Positions 6,024 to 12,881 of a stretch of 64,000 nt of DNA are shown piece after piece (within the stretch, counting starts at the first letter, position 1; each line of letters opens with the position of its first letter). The notes under the pieces are model-generated. The model was not told the origin of the DNA. It was given only the letters and a program-made list of their open reading frames with translations, and did no database searches. A program made the position numbers and the translations under genes. Source of the stretch: Conexibacter woesei DSM 14684. GTDB lineage: Bacteria > Actinomycetota > Thermoleophilia > Solirubrobacterales > Solirubrobacteraceae. The stretch covers positions 3,892,001 to 3,956,000 of the forward strand of contig NC_013739.1 in the NCBI RefSeq assembly GCF_000025265.1, written 5' to 3'.

Positions 6024-8096
6024 TCAGGAGTGGACCGCCTCCGTCTCCGCCCGGACGCGCGCGACGACTCTCTCCGCGAGGTGCGGCGGGACCTCCTCGT
6101 AGCGCTGGAACTCCATCGTGAAGTCGCCCTGACCGCCGGTGATCGAGCGCAGGTCGGGCGCGTAGCTGAGCATCTCGGCCATCGGCACCTCGGCTCTGAC
6201 CTCCGTCATCCCGCCGCTCGGCTCCATCCCGAGCGGACGGCCGCGACGGCTGTTCAGATCGCCGATCACGTCGCCGACGGAGTCCTCGGGGACCGAGGCC
6301 GAGACGACCATGATCGGTTCCAGCAGCACCGGCGAGGCGTGTTCCAGCGCGTCTCTCATCGCGTGCGCGCCGGCGACCTTGAACGCCATCTCGGACGAGT
6401 CGACCGAGTGGTAGGAGCCGTCGACCAGCCGCACACGTACGTCCTTGACCGGATAGCCGGCGACCGTGCCGTGCTCCATCGCCTCCAGCACGCCCTTCTC
6501 GACCGCCGGGATGAAGCTGCCGGGGATCGAGCCGCCTCTGATCGCGTTGACGAACTCGAAGCCCTCCCCCGCCGGCAGCGGCTCGATCTCGATTCTGCAG
6601 TCGCCGAACTGCCCGCGGCCGCCGCTCTGCTTCTTGTGGCGGCCGTGCGCCTTGGCGCCGGCACGGATCGTCTCCTGGTACGGCACCCGCGGCGGCTTCA
6701 GCGTGACCTCGGCGCCGAACCGCTCGCGCAGCCGCGCGATCACGATCTCGACGTGGATCGCCGACAGGCCGGCGACGATCTGCTCGCCGGTCTGCTGGTC
6801 GCGGTGCAGGTCGATCGTCGGATCCTCCTCCTGCAGCCGCCTCAGCGCGGTGAAGACCTTGTCCTCGTCGCCCTTCGTCTTCGGCTCGATCGAGAACGCC
6901 ATCACCGGGGCGGGCAGCGGGATCGACGGCATCTCGATCGGCTCGTCGCGCGCGGCCAGCCAGTCGCCGGCGCGCGTCTCCTTGAGCTTCGCGACGGCGC
7001 CGATGTCGCCCGGGCCGAACTCGTCGACGTGGACGCTGTCCTTGCCGCTGAACGCGAGCAGCTGGCCGATCCGCTCCTTCGCGTGGGCGCGCGTGTTGAG
7101 CACGTGGCTGTCGTGCGAGATCACGCCCTGGTAGACGCGGAAGAGGTTGATGCGGCCGGCGAACGGGTCGGCGCGCGTCTTGAAGACGTAGGCGTAGAGG
7201 TCAGCGTCCTCGACCGCCTCCAGCGTCATCCCGGCGACGTCCAGACCGCCGTGCTTGACCGGTGAGGGAAGGTCGTCGACGATCGCGTCGAGCAGTCGGT
7301 TCGTCGCGAGGTTGCGCGTCGCCACGCCGCATGTGACGGGGAAGAGGGCGCCGTGGTTGGTCCCCTCCTTCAGCGCATCGACGATCTCCTGGTGGGAGAT
7401 CTCCTCCCCCTCCAGGTAGCGCTCCATCAGCGCGTCGGAGTTCTCGGCGACCTCGTCCATCAGTCTCTCGCGGTAGGTCTGCGCCTCGTCGGCGAGGTCG
7501 TCGGGGATCGGGATCTCGCGGCAGTTGTCGCGGCCGTCGCCGTCGTAGGCGTACGCCTTCATGTCGACGAGGTCGATCACGCCGCTGACCTCGTGCTCGC
7601 GGCCGATCGGGATCTCGGTCGCGACGACGTGCGCGCCGAACGCGGCCTTGAGCGAGTCGAGCGCGCGGAAGAAGTCAGCCCGCTCGCGGTCGAGCATGTT
7701 GACGAAGACGAGCCGCGCGAGGTCCAGCTCCCCCGCCCGCTGCCACAGGCGCGTCGTCGAGACCTCGACGCCCATCACCGCGTTGACGACGAAGATCGCC
7801 GACTCGCAGACGCGCAGCGAGCCGAGCGCGTCCGCGACGAAGCTCGGTTCCCCCGGCGTGTCGATCAGGTTGACCTTGCGGTCCTGCCACTCGAACGAGG
7901 CGAGCGCGGCGGAGATCGACATCTGGCGCGCCTTCTCGTCCGGGTCGGCGTCGGAGACCGTCGTCCCCTCGTTCACCTGGCCGAGCCGGTTGACGGCGCC
8001 GGCGGTGTACAGCAGCGCTTCGTGCAGAGAGGTCTTGCCGCTGCCGCGGTGACCGACGAGGGCGACGTTCCGGATCCTGCCGGCGGACTTGTGCAT
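6024..8096 (-). CDS. Elongation factor G-like protein EF-G2
   Basis: 690 residues with the five-domain EF-G layout. GTPase motifs: GHRGSGKTSL (P-loop, about 15-24), DTPGEPSF (G3) and VFVNMLDRERADF at the G4 position, where canonical EF-G has NKMD. Domain IV carries the typical RGGSIPGSFIPAVEKG segment, and RRGRPLGMEPSGG is the domain V region. The altered G4 motif and loop sequences mark it as the EF-G2/FusA2 group of actinobacteria, a paralogue found alongside the main fusA and weakly active or regulatory in translocation in the cases studied. A GAGGAG ribosome-binding site precedes the ATG. Upstream lies a strong inverted repeat that separates it from the sigma gene. Confidence 0.88.
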   Translation of the reverse strand: MHKSAGRIRNVALVGHRGSGKTSLHEALLYTAGAVNRLGQVNEGTTVSDADPDEKARQMSISAALASFEWQDRKVNLIDTPGEPSFVADALGSLRVCESAIFVVNAVMGVEVSTTRLWQRAGELDLARLVFVNMLDRERADFFRALDSLKAAFGAHVVATEIPIGREHEVSGVIDLVDMKAYAYDGDGRDNCREIPIPDDLADEAQTYRERLMDEVAENSDALMERYLEGEEISHQEIVDALKEGTNHGALFPVTCGVATRNLATNRLLDAIVDDLPSPVKHGGLDVAGMTLEAVEDADLYAYVFKTRADPFAGRINLFRVYQGVISHDSHVLNTRAHAKERIGQLLAFSGKDSVHVDEFGPGDIGAVAKLKETRAGDWLAARDEPIEMPSIPLPAPVMAFSIEPKTKGDEDKVFTALRRLQEEDPTIDLHRDQQTGEQIVAGLSAIHVEIVIARLRERFGAEVTLKPPRVPYQETIRAGAKAHGRHKKQSGGRGQFGDCRIEIEPLPAGEGFEFVNAIRGGSIPGSFIPAVEKGVLEAMEHGTVAGYPVKDVRVRLVDGSYHSVDSSEMAFKVAGAHAMRDALEHASPVLLEPIMVVSASVPEDSVGDVIGDLNSRRGRPLGMEPSGGMTEVRAEVPMAEMLSYAPDLRSITGGQGDFTMEFQRYEEVPPHLAERVVARVRAETEAVHS

Positions 8097-8135
8097 GCCC
8101 GATCTCCTCTGCTCGTGGAGATCCGACCATACCTC

Positions 8136-8169
8136 TGCGTACCAGCCCCGGCTAGAGGACTGGTACGCA
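8136..8169. terminator. Inverted repeat between sigma factor and EF-G2 genes
   Basis: TGCGTACCAG (8136-8145) pairs perfectly with CTGGTACGCA (8160-8169), loop 14 bases. It begins 17 bp after the sigma gene stop (minus strand) and lies in the leader of EF-G2; it could terminate the xerC-sigma transcript or fold in the EF-G2 leader. Confidence 0.5.
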
Positions 8170-8186
8170 TGGCATCAGGCGAGGTT

Positions 8187-8975
8187 TCAGCCGTTGTCGG
8201 CGTCTTCGTTCTGCAGCCTGGAGCGCAGGCGCAGGACGGCCTTCGTGTGCAGCTGCGAGATGCGGGACTCGGTCACGCCGAGCACCTCTCCGATCTCCCG
8301 CAGCGTCAGGTTCTCGTAGTAGTAGAGGGCGATCACGAGCTTCTCCCGCTCGGGCAGCCGCGCGATCGCGTCGGCGACCCGGTCCTTCAGCTCGCTCGCG
8401 TCGACGATCTTCTCCGGGTCCGGAGCGTCCGGGTCCTGGAGCGTGTCCAGCAGCGATATCTGATCGCCGCTCGCGTCCGAGACCGTCCACAGCTCGTCGA
8501 GCGCGGCGATCGTCGAGTTCGAGATCTGGATCAGCGCGTCCTGGAACTCGTCCATCGACATGTCGAGCTCGTGCGCCATCTCCTCGTCCGTCGGCGCGCG
8601 CTGCAGCTTGTGCTCCAGCTTCGCGTTGGCGCGCTCGATCTCGCGAGCCTTCGCGCGCACCGACCGGGGAACCCAGTCGAGCGAGCGCAGCTCGTCGATG
8701 ATCGCGCCGCGGATGCGGGGGATCGCGTACGTCTCGAACTTGATCTCGCGGCCGAGGTCGAAACGCTCGATCGCCGAGATCAGGCCGATCAGTCCATAGG
8801 AGATGAGATCTGCCTCTTCCACGTGGGCGGGCAAGCCGGAGGCCATGCGGCCCGCGACGTACTTCACCAACGGTGAATAGGCTACGACCAGTCGCTCACG
8901 GGCACGCCCGTCGCCGCTCGCTTTGTAGCGGCGCCAGAGATCCTTGAGCTCGATCGCTTTGACGTTGGTTTCCAG
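8187..8975 (-). CDS. FliA/WhiG-family RNA polymerase sigma factor (CTG start proposed)
   Basis: 262 residues if begun at CTG 8975. Sigma region 1.2/2: ELKDLWRRYKASGDGRARERLVVAYSPLVKYVAGR, then EEADLISYGLIGLISAIERFDLGREIKFETYAIPRIRGAIIDELRSLDWVPRSVR; region 3 about 125-160; region 4 LREIGEVLGVTESRISQLHTKAVLRLR. This is the group-3 FliA/WhiG type; no flagellar gene is in view, so a developmental or stress regulon is as likely as motility. The conserved region extends about 30 residues upstream of the first TTG/GTG (8868-8870), with no ATG, GTG or TTG before it; CTG 8975 preceded by GAGGGGG at good spacing is the best start. It follows xerC by 14 bp. Confidence 0.85.
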   Translation of the reverse strand: METNVKAIELKDLWRRYKASGDGRARERLVVAYSPLVKYVAGRMASGLPAHVEEADLISYGLIGLISAIERFDLGREIKFETYAIPRIRGAIIDELRSLDWVPRSVRAKAREIERANAKLEHKLQRAPTDEEMAHELDMSMDEFQDALIQISNSTIAALDELWTVSDASGDQISLLDTLQDPDAPDPEKIVDASELKDRVADAIARLPEREKLVIALYYYENLTLREIGEVLGVTESRISQLHTKAVLRLRSRLQNEDADNG

Positions 8976-8989
8976 CGCCGCCCCCTCGC

Positions 8990-9916
8990 CTATGCCCGAG
9001 GATGGCTGTTGGCGTAAGCCGACCTCAGCCTCGCGGACTCTACCCGAGTGTAGACCTGTGTCGTAGAGATGCTCGCATGTCCGAGCAGCTCTTGGATAGA
9101 CCGCAGGTCCGCCCCGTTCTCCAGGAGGTGGGTCGCGAACGAATGCCGGAGGGCGTGCGGGGAGACCCCGCCGGCCGTCGAGACGCCTGCCGCCTGCCGC
9201 GCCCAGACGCGCAGCCGGCGGCGCACGTCGGAGGTCGACAGACGCCGTCCGGACTTGGAAAGGAAGAGTGCGCCATCGCTCTCGGCGGTCGCCAGCGCGG
9301 GCCGCGCCCTGTCGAGATATCTCGCGATCGCCTTCAGCGCCGGCTCGCCCGCCGGGACGATCCGCGTCTTGGCGCCCTTGCCCTCGACGCGCACGCGCTC
9401 ACCGTCGAACTCGATCGAGCCGACGTCGAGCATCACCAGCTCCTCGGCCCGCAGGCCGGAGGCGTAGGCCAGCTCGAACAGCGCGCGGTCGCGCAGCGCG
9501 AGCGCCGTGTCCGCGGGAATGCGGTCGAGCAGCGCGGCGACCTCGACCGGCTTCAGCACGTACGGCAGCCGCTGCGCCTTGCGCGGCGCCGACAGCAGGT
9601 CGGCGGGGTTCTGCTGCAGCTCGCCGTGCTCGACGAGCGTGCGGAAGAGCGAGCGCAGCGAGGCGAGCTTGCGCCCGACGGTCGTCGGCGCCTGTCCCGC
9701 CTCGGTCAGGCCGGCCGCGTAGCGGCGCAGCGCGCGCGGGTTGACGTCCGCCGGCGCGAGCCGGTGCGCGTCGGCCCAGCGGACGAACTGGCCGCCGTCG
9801 ACGGCGTAGGCGTGACGCGTCTTCTCTGCGGCGCCGCGGCGCCGCAGATCGGACTCGAGCAGCGCGAGCGCGCGGCGCCAGGCGTCGCTGATCGGAGCGC
9901 TAGGCTGCTCGGACAT
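8990..9916 (-). CDS. xerC: Tyrosine recombinase XerC/XerD
   Basis: 308 residues from the ATG at 9916. N-terminal SAM-like core-binding domain about 10-110, catalytic domain after it. All catalytic residues are present: R156 (ASGLRAEE), the lysine in GKGAKTR, H254 and R257 (PHALRHSF), H280 (LLGHAS) and Y289 (TTQVYTRV). It resolves chromosome dimers at dif together with a partner or alone; XerC versus XerD cannot be separated from sequence here. Alternative in-frame starts at 9931 and 9943 would add 5-9 residues but have no ribosome-binding site. Its start codon overlaps the ATG of the divergent gene at 9915 by two bases. Confidence 0.92.
   Translation of the reverse strand: MSEQPSAPISDAWRRALALLESDLRRRGAAEKTRHAYAVDGGQFVRWADAHRLAPADVNPRALRRYAAGLTEAGQAPTTVGRKLASLRSLFRTLVEHGELQQNPADLLSAPRKAQRLPYVLKPVEVAALLDRIPADTALALRDRALFELAYASGLRAEELVMLDVGSIEFDGERVRVEGKGAKTRIVPAGEPALKAIARYLDRARPALATAESDGALFLSKSGRRLSTSDVRRRLRVWARQAAGVSTAGGVSPHALRHSFATHLLENGADLRSIQELLGHASISTTQVYTRVESARLRSAYANSHPRA
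9901..9906 (+). promoter_or_regulatory. Candidate -10 box (TAGGCT)
   Basis: TAGGCT ends eight bases before the ATG at 9915, inside the xerC coding region on the other strand. It is the main support for transcription of the small plus-strand gene, which lacks a ribosome-binding site. Confidence 0.35.
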
Positions 9917-10217
9917 GGCCTTGTTCTTCATCGATACAGACACCGGTCAGGTCGCCACCCGTAGACAGCTCGTCGAGGCCGGCCTGGCGACCGAACCGGA
10001 CGGGCCGGAGCGCCCATGGTTCCGCATCCAGGGAACTGATGACGCGACCACGCTGTGGTACGCGGTGATGCGGAGGAAAACGAAGGGAGTGTTCATCGGC
10101 GCTCTCGCTATTCGCCACGGCGACCATCATGCCTCTTTGCTGAATGAAGGTTGGGAAGAGGTCTCGGTGGAGGAGCTGCGCAACTGGTCGCCTGACGGAT
10201 CAGCTCAAGCGATGTAG
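9915..10217 (+). CDS. Small hypothetical protein divergent to xerC
   Basis: 100 residues, ATG 9915. Sequence has alternating hydrophobic strands (ALFFIDTDTGQVATRRQLVEAG, then LWYAVMRRKTKGVFIGALAIRHGDHHASLLNEGWEEVSVEELRNWS), compatible with a small alpha/beta domain. The distal third uses AT-richer codons (AAA, TCT, TTG, AAT, GAA) than neighbouring genes, suggesting later acquisition. Its 3' end overlaps the convergent L,D-transpeptidase gene by 13 bases. No family recognised; protein-like composition and a TAGGCT box support it. Confidence 0.55.
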   Translation: MALFFIDTDTGQVATRRQLVEAGLATEPDGPERPWFRIQGTDDATTLWYAVMRRKTKGVFIGALAIRHGDHHASLLNEGWEEVSVEELRNWSPDGSAQAM

Positions 10218-11242
10218 ATGGGCGCGCCGACGGGCGTCTGATCGTAGAGCTCGATCACGTCCGGGATCGCCATCCGGACGCAGCCGTGCGACGCGGCGGT
10301 GCCGAGCGAGTAGACGGCGTCGGTGCCGTGTATGCCGGCGCCGTCGAATATTCCGAGCCAGCGCGCCTTGATCGGATTCGACGGACCCGGCGGGACCGTC
10401 GTGCCGGCGAGGTCGCCCGCCCACGCGCTGTTCGGCACGCTCCAGACGGGATCGACCGCCTTGTTCTGGATCTCGTAGAGCCCAGCAGGTGTGTCGAGCC
10501 CGATCTGGCCGATCGCGACCGTGTAGGACTTCGCCAGTCTGAGGTTCTTCCACAGGCTCAGTCTGAAGGCGGCGCGGTCGACGGTGATCACGACCGGGTA
10601 TTGCTTCGCGAGCTGCGCGGTCGTCACCTTCGGTCTCACGACCGCCGCCCGCACCTTCACGGTCCGCGCGTCGTCGGTCCGCCGCAGCGCCCGTGCGACG
10701 CCGCGCCGCAGGCGGCGGCTGTCGACGTCGACGCCGTCCTGCCCGGCGACCTCGCCGAGCGAGCTGCCGGCGAAGGCGACGGTCGCGTCCTTCGGCGCGC
10801 GGTCCAGCCGCTCGGCGACGCGTCCGACGAAGCGGTCGACGGCCTTCGGGTCATACGTCACCTGCGGGCGCAGGTCGGCGTCGAGCGAGCCGCCCGTGAG
10901 GCTGCGGCCAACACGCGCGAAGAACGAGCTGCGGCGGCTCCGCTCGACCGCCTCGGTCACCATCCCGTCGAGGTCGACCGCGACGCGCGCCTGCCGCGGC
11001 GAGAGCACGAAGCGGCGCTTCTCGAACGTCACGACAACCGGCTCCCGCAGCGGCTCGACCAGCTCCTGCTGCAGGCGCGTGCGAGCCTCGGCCGGCTCCA
11101 GCCCGCCGACGTCGACCCCGCCGACGGCGACGCCGTTGGCGATCGTGTCGCGTTGGCTGTGGTCGTACGCGTACGCGCCGACCGCCCCGCTGAGCAGCAG
11201 GACGACGAACACCGCGACGATGAGGAATCGACGACTGCGCAC
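10205..11242 (-). CDS. L,D-transpeptidase (YkuD) with VanW/PG-binding-4-like N-terminal region
   Basis: 345 residues. One N-terminal membrane anchor (about 5-27, FLIVAVFVVLLLSGAVGAYAY) places the enzyme outside the cell. The region about 30-215 resembles paired peptidoglycan-binding (PG_binding_4/VanW-type) domains; the C-terminal 120 residues are the YkuD catalytic domain with IHGTDAVYSLG and the catalytic cysteine motif SHGCVRM. It forms 3-3 cross-links in peptidoglycan or attaches proteins to it. GTG start at 11242 with GGGAGG upstream. It is convergent with the small gene at 9915. Confidence 0.9.
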   Translation of the reverse strand: MRSRRFLIVAVFVVLLLSGAVGAYAYDHSQRDTIANGVAVGGVDVGGLEPAEARTRLQQELVEPLREPVVVTFEKRRFVLSPRQARVAVDLDGMVTEAVERSRRSSFFARVGRSLTGGSLDADLRPQVTYDPKAVDRFVGRVAERLDRAPKDATVAFAGSSLGEVAGQDGVDVDSRRLRRGVARALRRTDDARTVKVRAAVVRPKVTTAQLAKQYPVVITVDRAAFRLSLWKNLRLAKSYTVAIGQIGLDTPAGLYEIQNKAVDPVWSVPNSAWAGDLAGTTVPPGPSNPIKARWLGIFDGAGIHGTDAVYSLGTAASHGCVRMAIPDVIELYDQTPVGAPIYIA

Positions 11243-11260
11243 CTGGCCTCCCGTGCGGCG

Positions 11261-11266
11261 ATTCTA
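11261..11266 (-). promoter_or_regulatory. Candidate -10 box (TAGAAT) for the L,D-transpeptidase
   Basis: TAGAAT on the minus strand lies 18 bases before the GTG at 11242, leaving room for the GGGAGG ribosome-binding site in a short leader. No clear -35. Confidence 0.4.
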
Positions 11267-11318
11267 CGTGCCGCCCGGGCGGAAGCGCGACGATGCACAG
11301 CTTTCGCGCCGGAACCGC

Positions 11319-11891
11319 TCAGCGACGCCGCAGCGGAGGCCGCGCCAGCACGGGCGCCAGCTGCCGCGTGAGGTCAGGCCAGTCGGCGGCGCCGATCACG
11401 CCCTCCTCCTCGCACAGCTCGCGGTTCCACGGGTGCAGGATCGTCGCCGGGACGATGCCCTTCGCCTGCGCCTTGAGGATGTTGTCGGGGCTGTCGTCGA
11501 TCAGCACGTCGATCTCGATCTGTGCGCAGCGGGTGATCTTGTCCCACGAGCAGTACAGCTCGTCGAACGGCAGCTCGATCTGCTCCAGCCACTGCGCGGT
11601 CGCGTCGTACGCGTCCGTGGAGCGGTGGCTCGTGATGTGGATGAAGTGCCCGTCGTCGTGCCAGGCGCGGATCGCCTCGACGGCGCCGTCGTACGGCGTC
11701 GCGCCGAGCACGTGGACGGCCTTGTGCGTCTCGGCGGTGAGCGCGTCGACCTGTGCGGGCCGCAGACGGTCGATGTCGTAGGTGATCTGATCCTCGTACG
11801 CCAGCGCCACGCCGAAGCGCTTGCGCGCGAGCTTGGCGAACAGCGCCCAGTAGTCGTGAAGCGTCGAATCGATGTCGATGGCGATGCGCAT
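11319..11891 (-). CDS. 5'-nucleotidase/HAD-type phosphatase
   Basis: 190 residues from ATG 11891; longer in-frame extensions overlap the divergent hydrolase and are not credible. HAD motif I is AIDIDSTLHDY (nucleophile Asp and acid/base Asp), motif II ITSHRS (Ser/Thr), and motif IV IDVLIDDSPDNI (paired Asp for Mg). The absence of a large cap and the style DIDSTL fit the 5'(3')-deoxyribonucleotidase (NT5C)-like group that removes phosphate from nucleotides; the exact substrate is unknown. It shares a 24-bp spacer with the divergent hydrolase gene, in which the two -10 boxes overlap. Confidence 0.75.
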   Translation of the reverse strand: MRIAIDIDSTLHDYWALFAKLARKRFGVALAYEDQITYDIDRLRPAQVDALTAETHKAVHVLGATPYDGAVEAIRAWHDDGHFIHITSHRSTDAYDATAQWLEQIELPFDELYCSWDKITRCAQIEIDVLIDDSPDNILKAQAKGIVPATILHPWNRELCEEEGVIGAADWPDLTRQLAPVLARPPLRRR

Positions 11892-11900
11892 TGGTACAGG

Positions 11901-11907
11901 TAGGGTA
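11901..11907. promoter_or_regulatory. Interlocked divergent -10 boxes (TAGGGTA)
   Basis: TAGGGT (11901-11906, plus strand) is nine bases before ATG 11916; TACCCT (11907-11902, minus strand) is ten bases before ATG 11891. The same seven bases serve both directions, so RNA polymerase could occupy only one at a time and both transcripts would be nearly leaderless. Confidence 0.45.
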
Positions 11908-11915
11908 AACAGGAG

Positions 11916-12824
11916 ATGGCGCGGATGGCGGCCACCGGGGGCGGGCCTGAACAGACCGGAGAACGGTCCATTCGGCGCGCCGCGTGGATGGAGATCGACT
12001 GGCCCGCGCAGACGCGCTCGCTGACCGTCGACGGCGGCCGCGCGAACGTGGTCGAGCTGGGCGCCGGCCCGCCGATGCTGTTCGTCCACGGCCTCTCGGG
12101 CTGTTGGCAGAACTGGCTGGAGCAGCTGCCGGTCTTCGCGGCGTCGCATCGTGTGATCGCGGTCGACCTGCCCGGCTTCGGCGACTCGGAGCTGCCCGAG
12201 CGGGAGCCGTCGATCCCGGGCTACGCGCGCTTCCTCGACCGTCTCTGCGATCGGCTCGGCGTCGCCGAGCCGGCCGTCGTCGTCGGCAACTCGATGGGCG
12301 GCTTCGTCGCGGCGGAGCTGGCGATCGCGGTGCCCGAGCGCGTCGAACGGCTCGTGCTCGTCTCGGCCGCCGGGATCTCCAGCGACCGCGTGCAGCGCCG
12401 GCCGGTGCTGACCACCGCACGCGCGATCGCGCTCGTGACGGCTTGGGGCGCCTCGCGCCACGAGGCGTTCGCGCGACGGCCGGGGCTGCGGCGCGTCGCG
12501 CTCTCGTTCGTCGCCCGTCACCCGGAGCGGATGCCCGCGCCGCTGGCGTTCGAGCTGATGCGCGGCTCGGGCAGACCGGGTTTCCTGCCCGCGCTCGACG
12601 CGCTGCTCGGCTACCCGCTGCGCGAGCGGCTGCCGCAGGTCGCCTGCCCGACGCTGATCGTGTGGGGCGAGGACGACCGCGTGATCCCGGTCAAGGACGC
12701 GAGCCGCTTCGAGCGGCTGATCCCGGGCGCGCGCAAGGTCGTGCTGCCGGACACCGGCCACGTCGCGATGCTGGAGCGCCCGGTCGTCTTCAACGGCCTG
12801 CTGCGCAGCTTCGTGGACGAGTGA
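11916..12824 (+). CDS. Alpha/beta-fold hydrolase
   Basis: 302 residues from ATG 11916 (ATG 11925 is an alternative with better spacing to AGGAG). Oxyanion motif HGLSG, nucleophile elbow GNSMGG (Ser about 127), catalytic Asp in WGEDDRVIP and His in DTGHVAML complete the triad. The cap lies between about 155 and 230. It belongs with the broad alpha/beta hydrolase 1 family (epoxide/ester/lactone or C-C hydrolases); sequence does not decide the substrate. It is divergent from the nucleotidase gene and converges on ilvD, with a hairpin between them. Confidence 0.85.
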   Translation: MARMAATGGGPEQTGERSIRRAAWMEIDWPAQTRSLTVDGGRANVVELGAGPPMLFVHGLSGCWQNWLEQLPVFAASHRVIAVDLPGFGDSELPEREPSIPGYARFLDRLCDRLGVAEPAVVVGNSMGGFVAAELAIAVPERVERLVLVSAAGISSDRVQRRPVLTTARAIALVTAWGASRHEAFARRPGLRRVALSFVARHPERMPAPLAFELMRGSGRPGFLPALDALLGYPLRERLPQVACPTLIVWGEDDRVIPVKDASRFERLIPGARKVVLPDTGHVAMLERPVVFNGLLRSFVDE

Positions 12825-12832
12825 GAGCGACG

Positions 12833-12852
12833 GCGCCGCTCCCGCGCGGCGC
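12833..12852. terminator. Hairpin between convergent hydrolase and ilvD genes
   Basis: GCGCCGC (12833-12839) pairs with GCGGCGC (12846-12852) around a six-base loop, nine bases after the hydrolase stop and 29 bp before the ilvD stop. It can act in both directions; no T-tract. Confidence 0.45.
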
Positions 12853-12881
12853 AGGCCCCTCTCTCCTCCCCCGAAGTCGGC

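Noticed and set aside
5949-7265. Plus-strand frame opposite EF-G2
   Set aside because: Low-complexity Arg/Asp/Leu sequence, no homology-like motifs; EF-G2 on the minus strand is certain.
8868-8870. GTG/TTG near 8870 as the sigma start
   Set aside because: It would remove the conserved region ELKDLWRRYK...RLVVAYSPL, so an upstream CTG is preferred.
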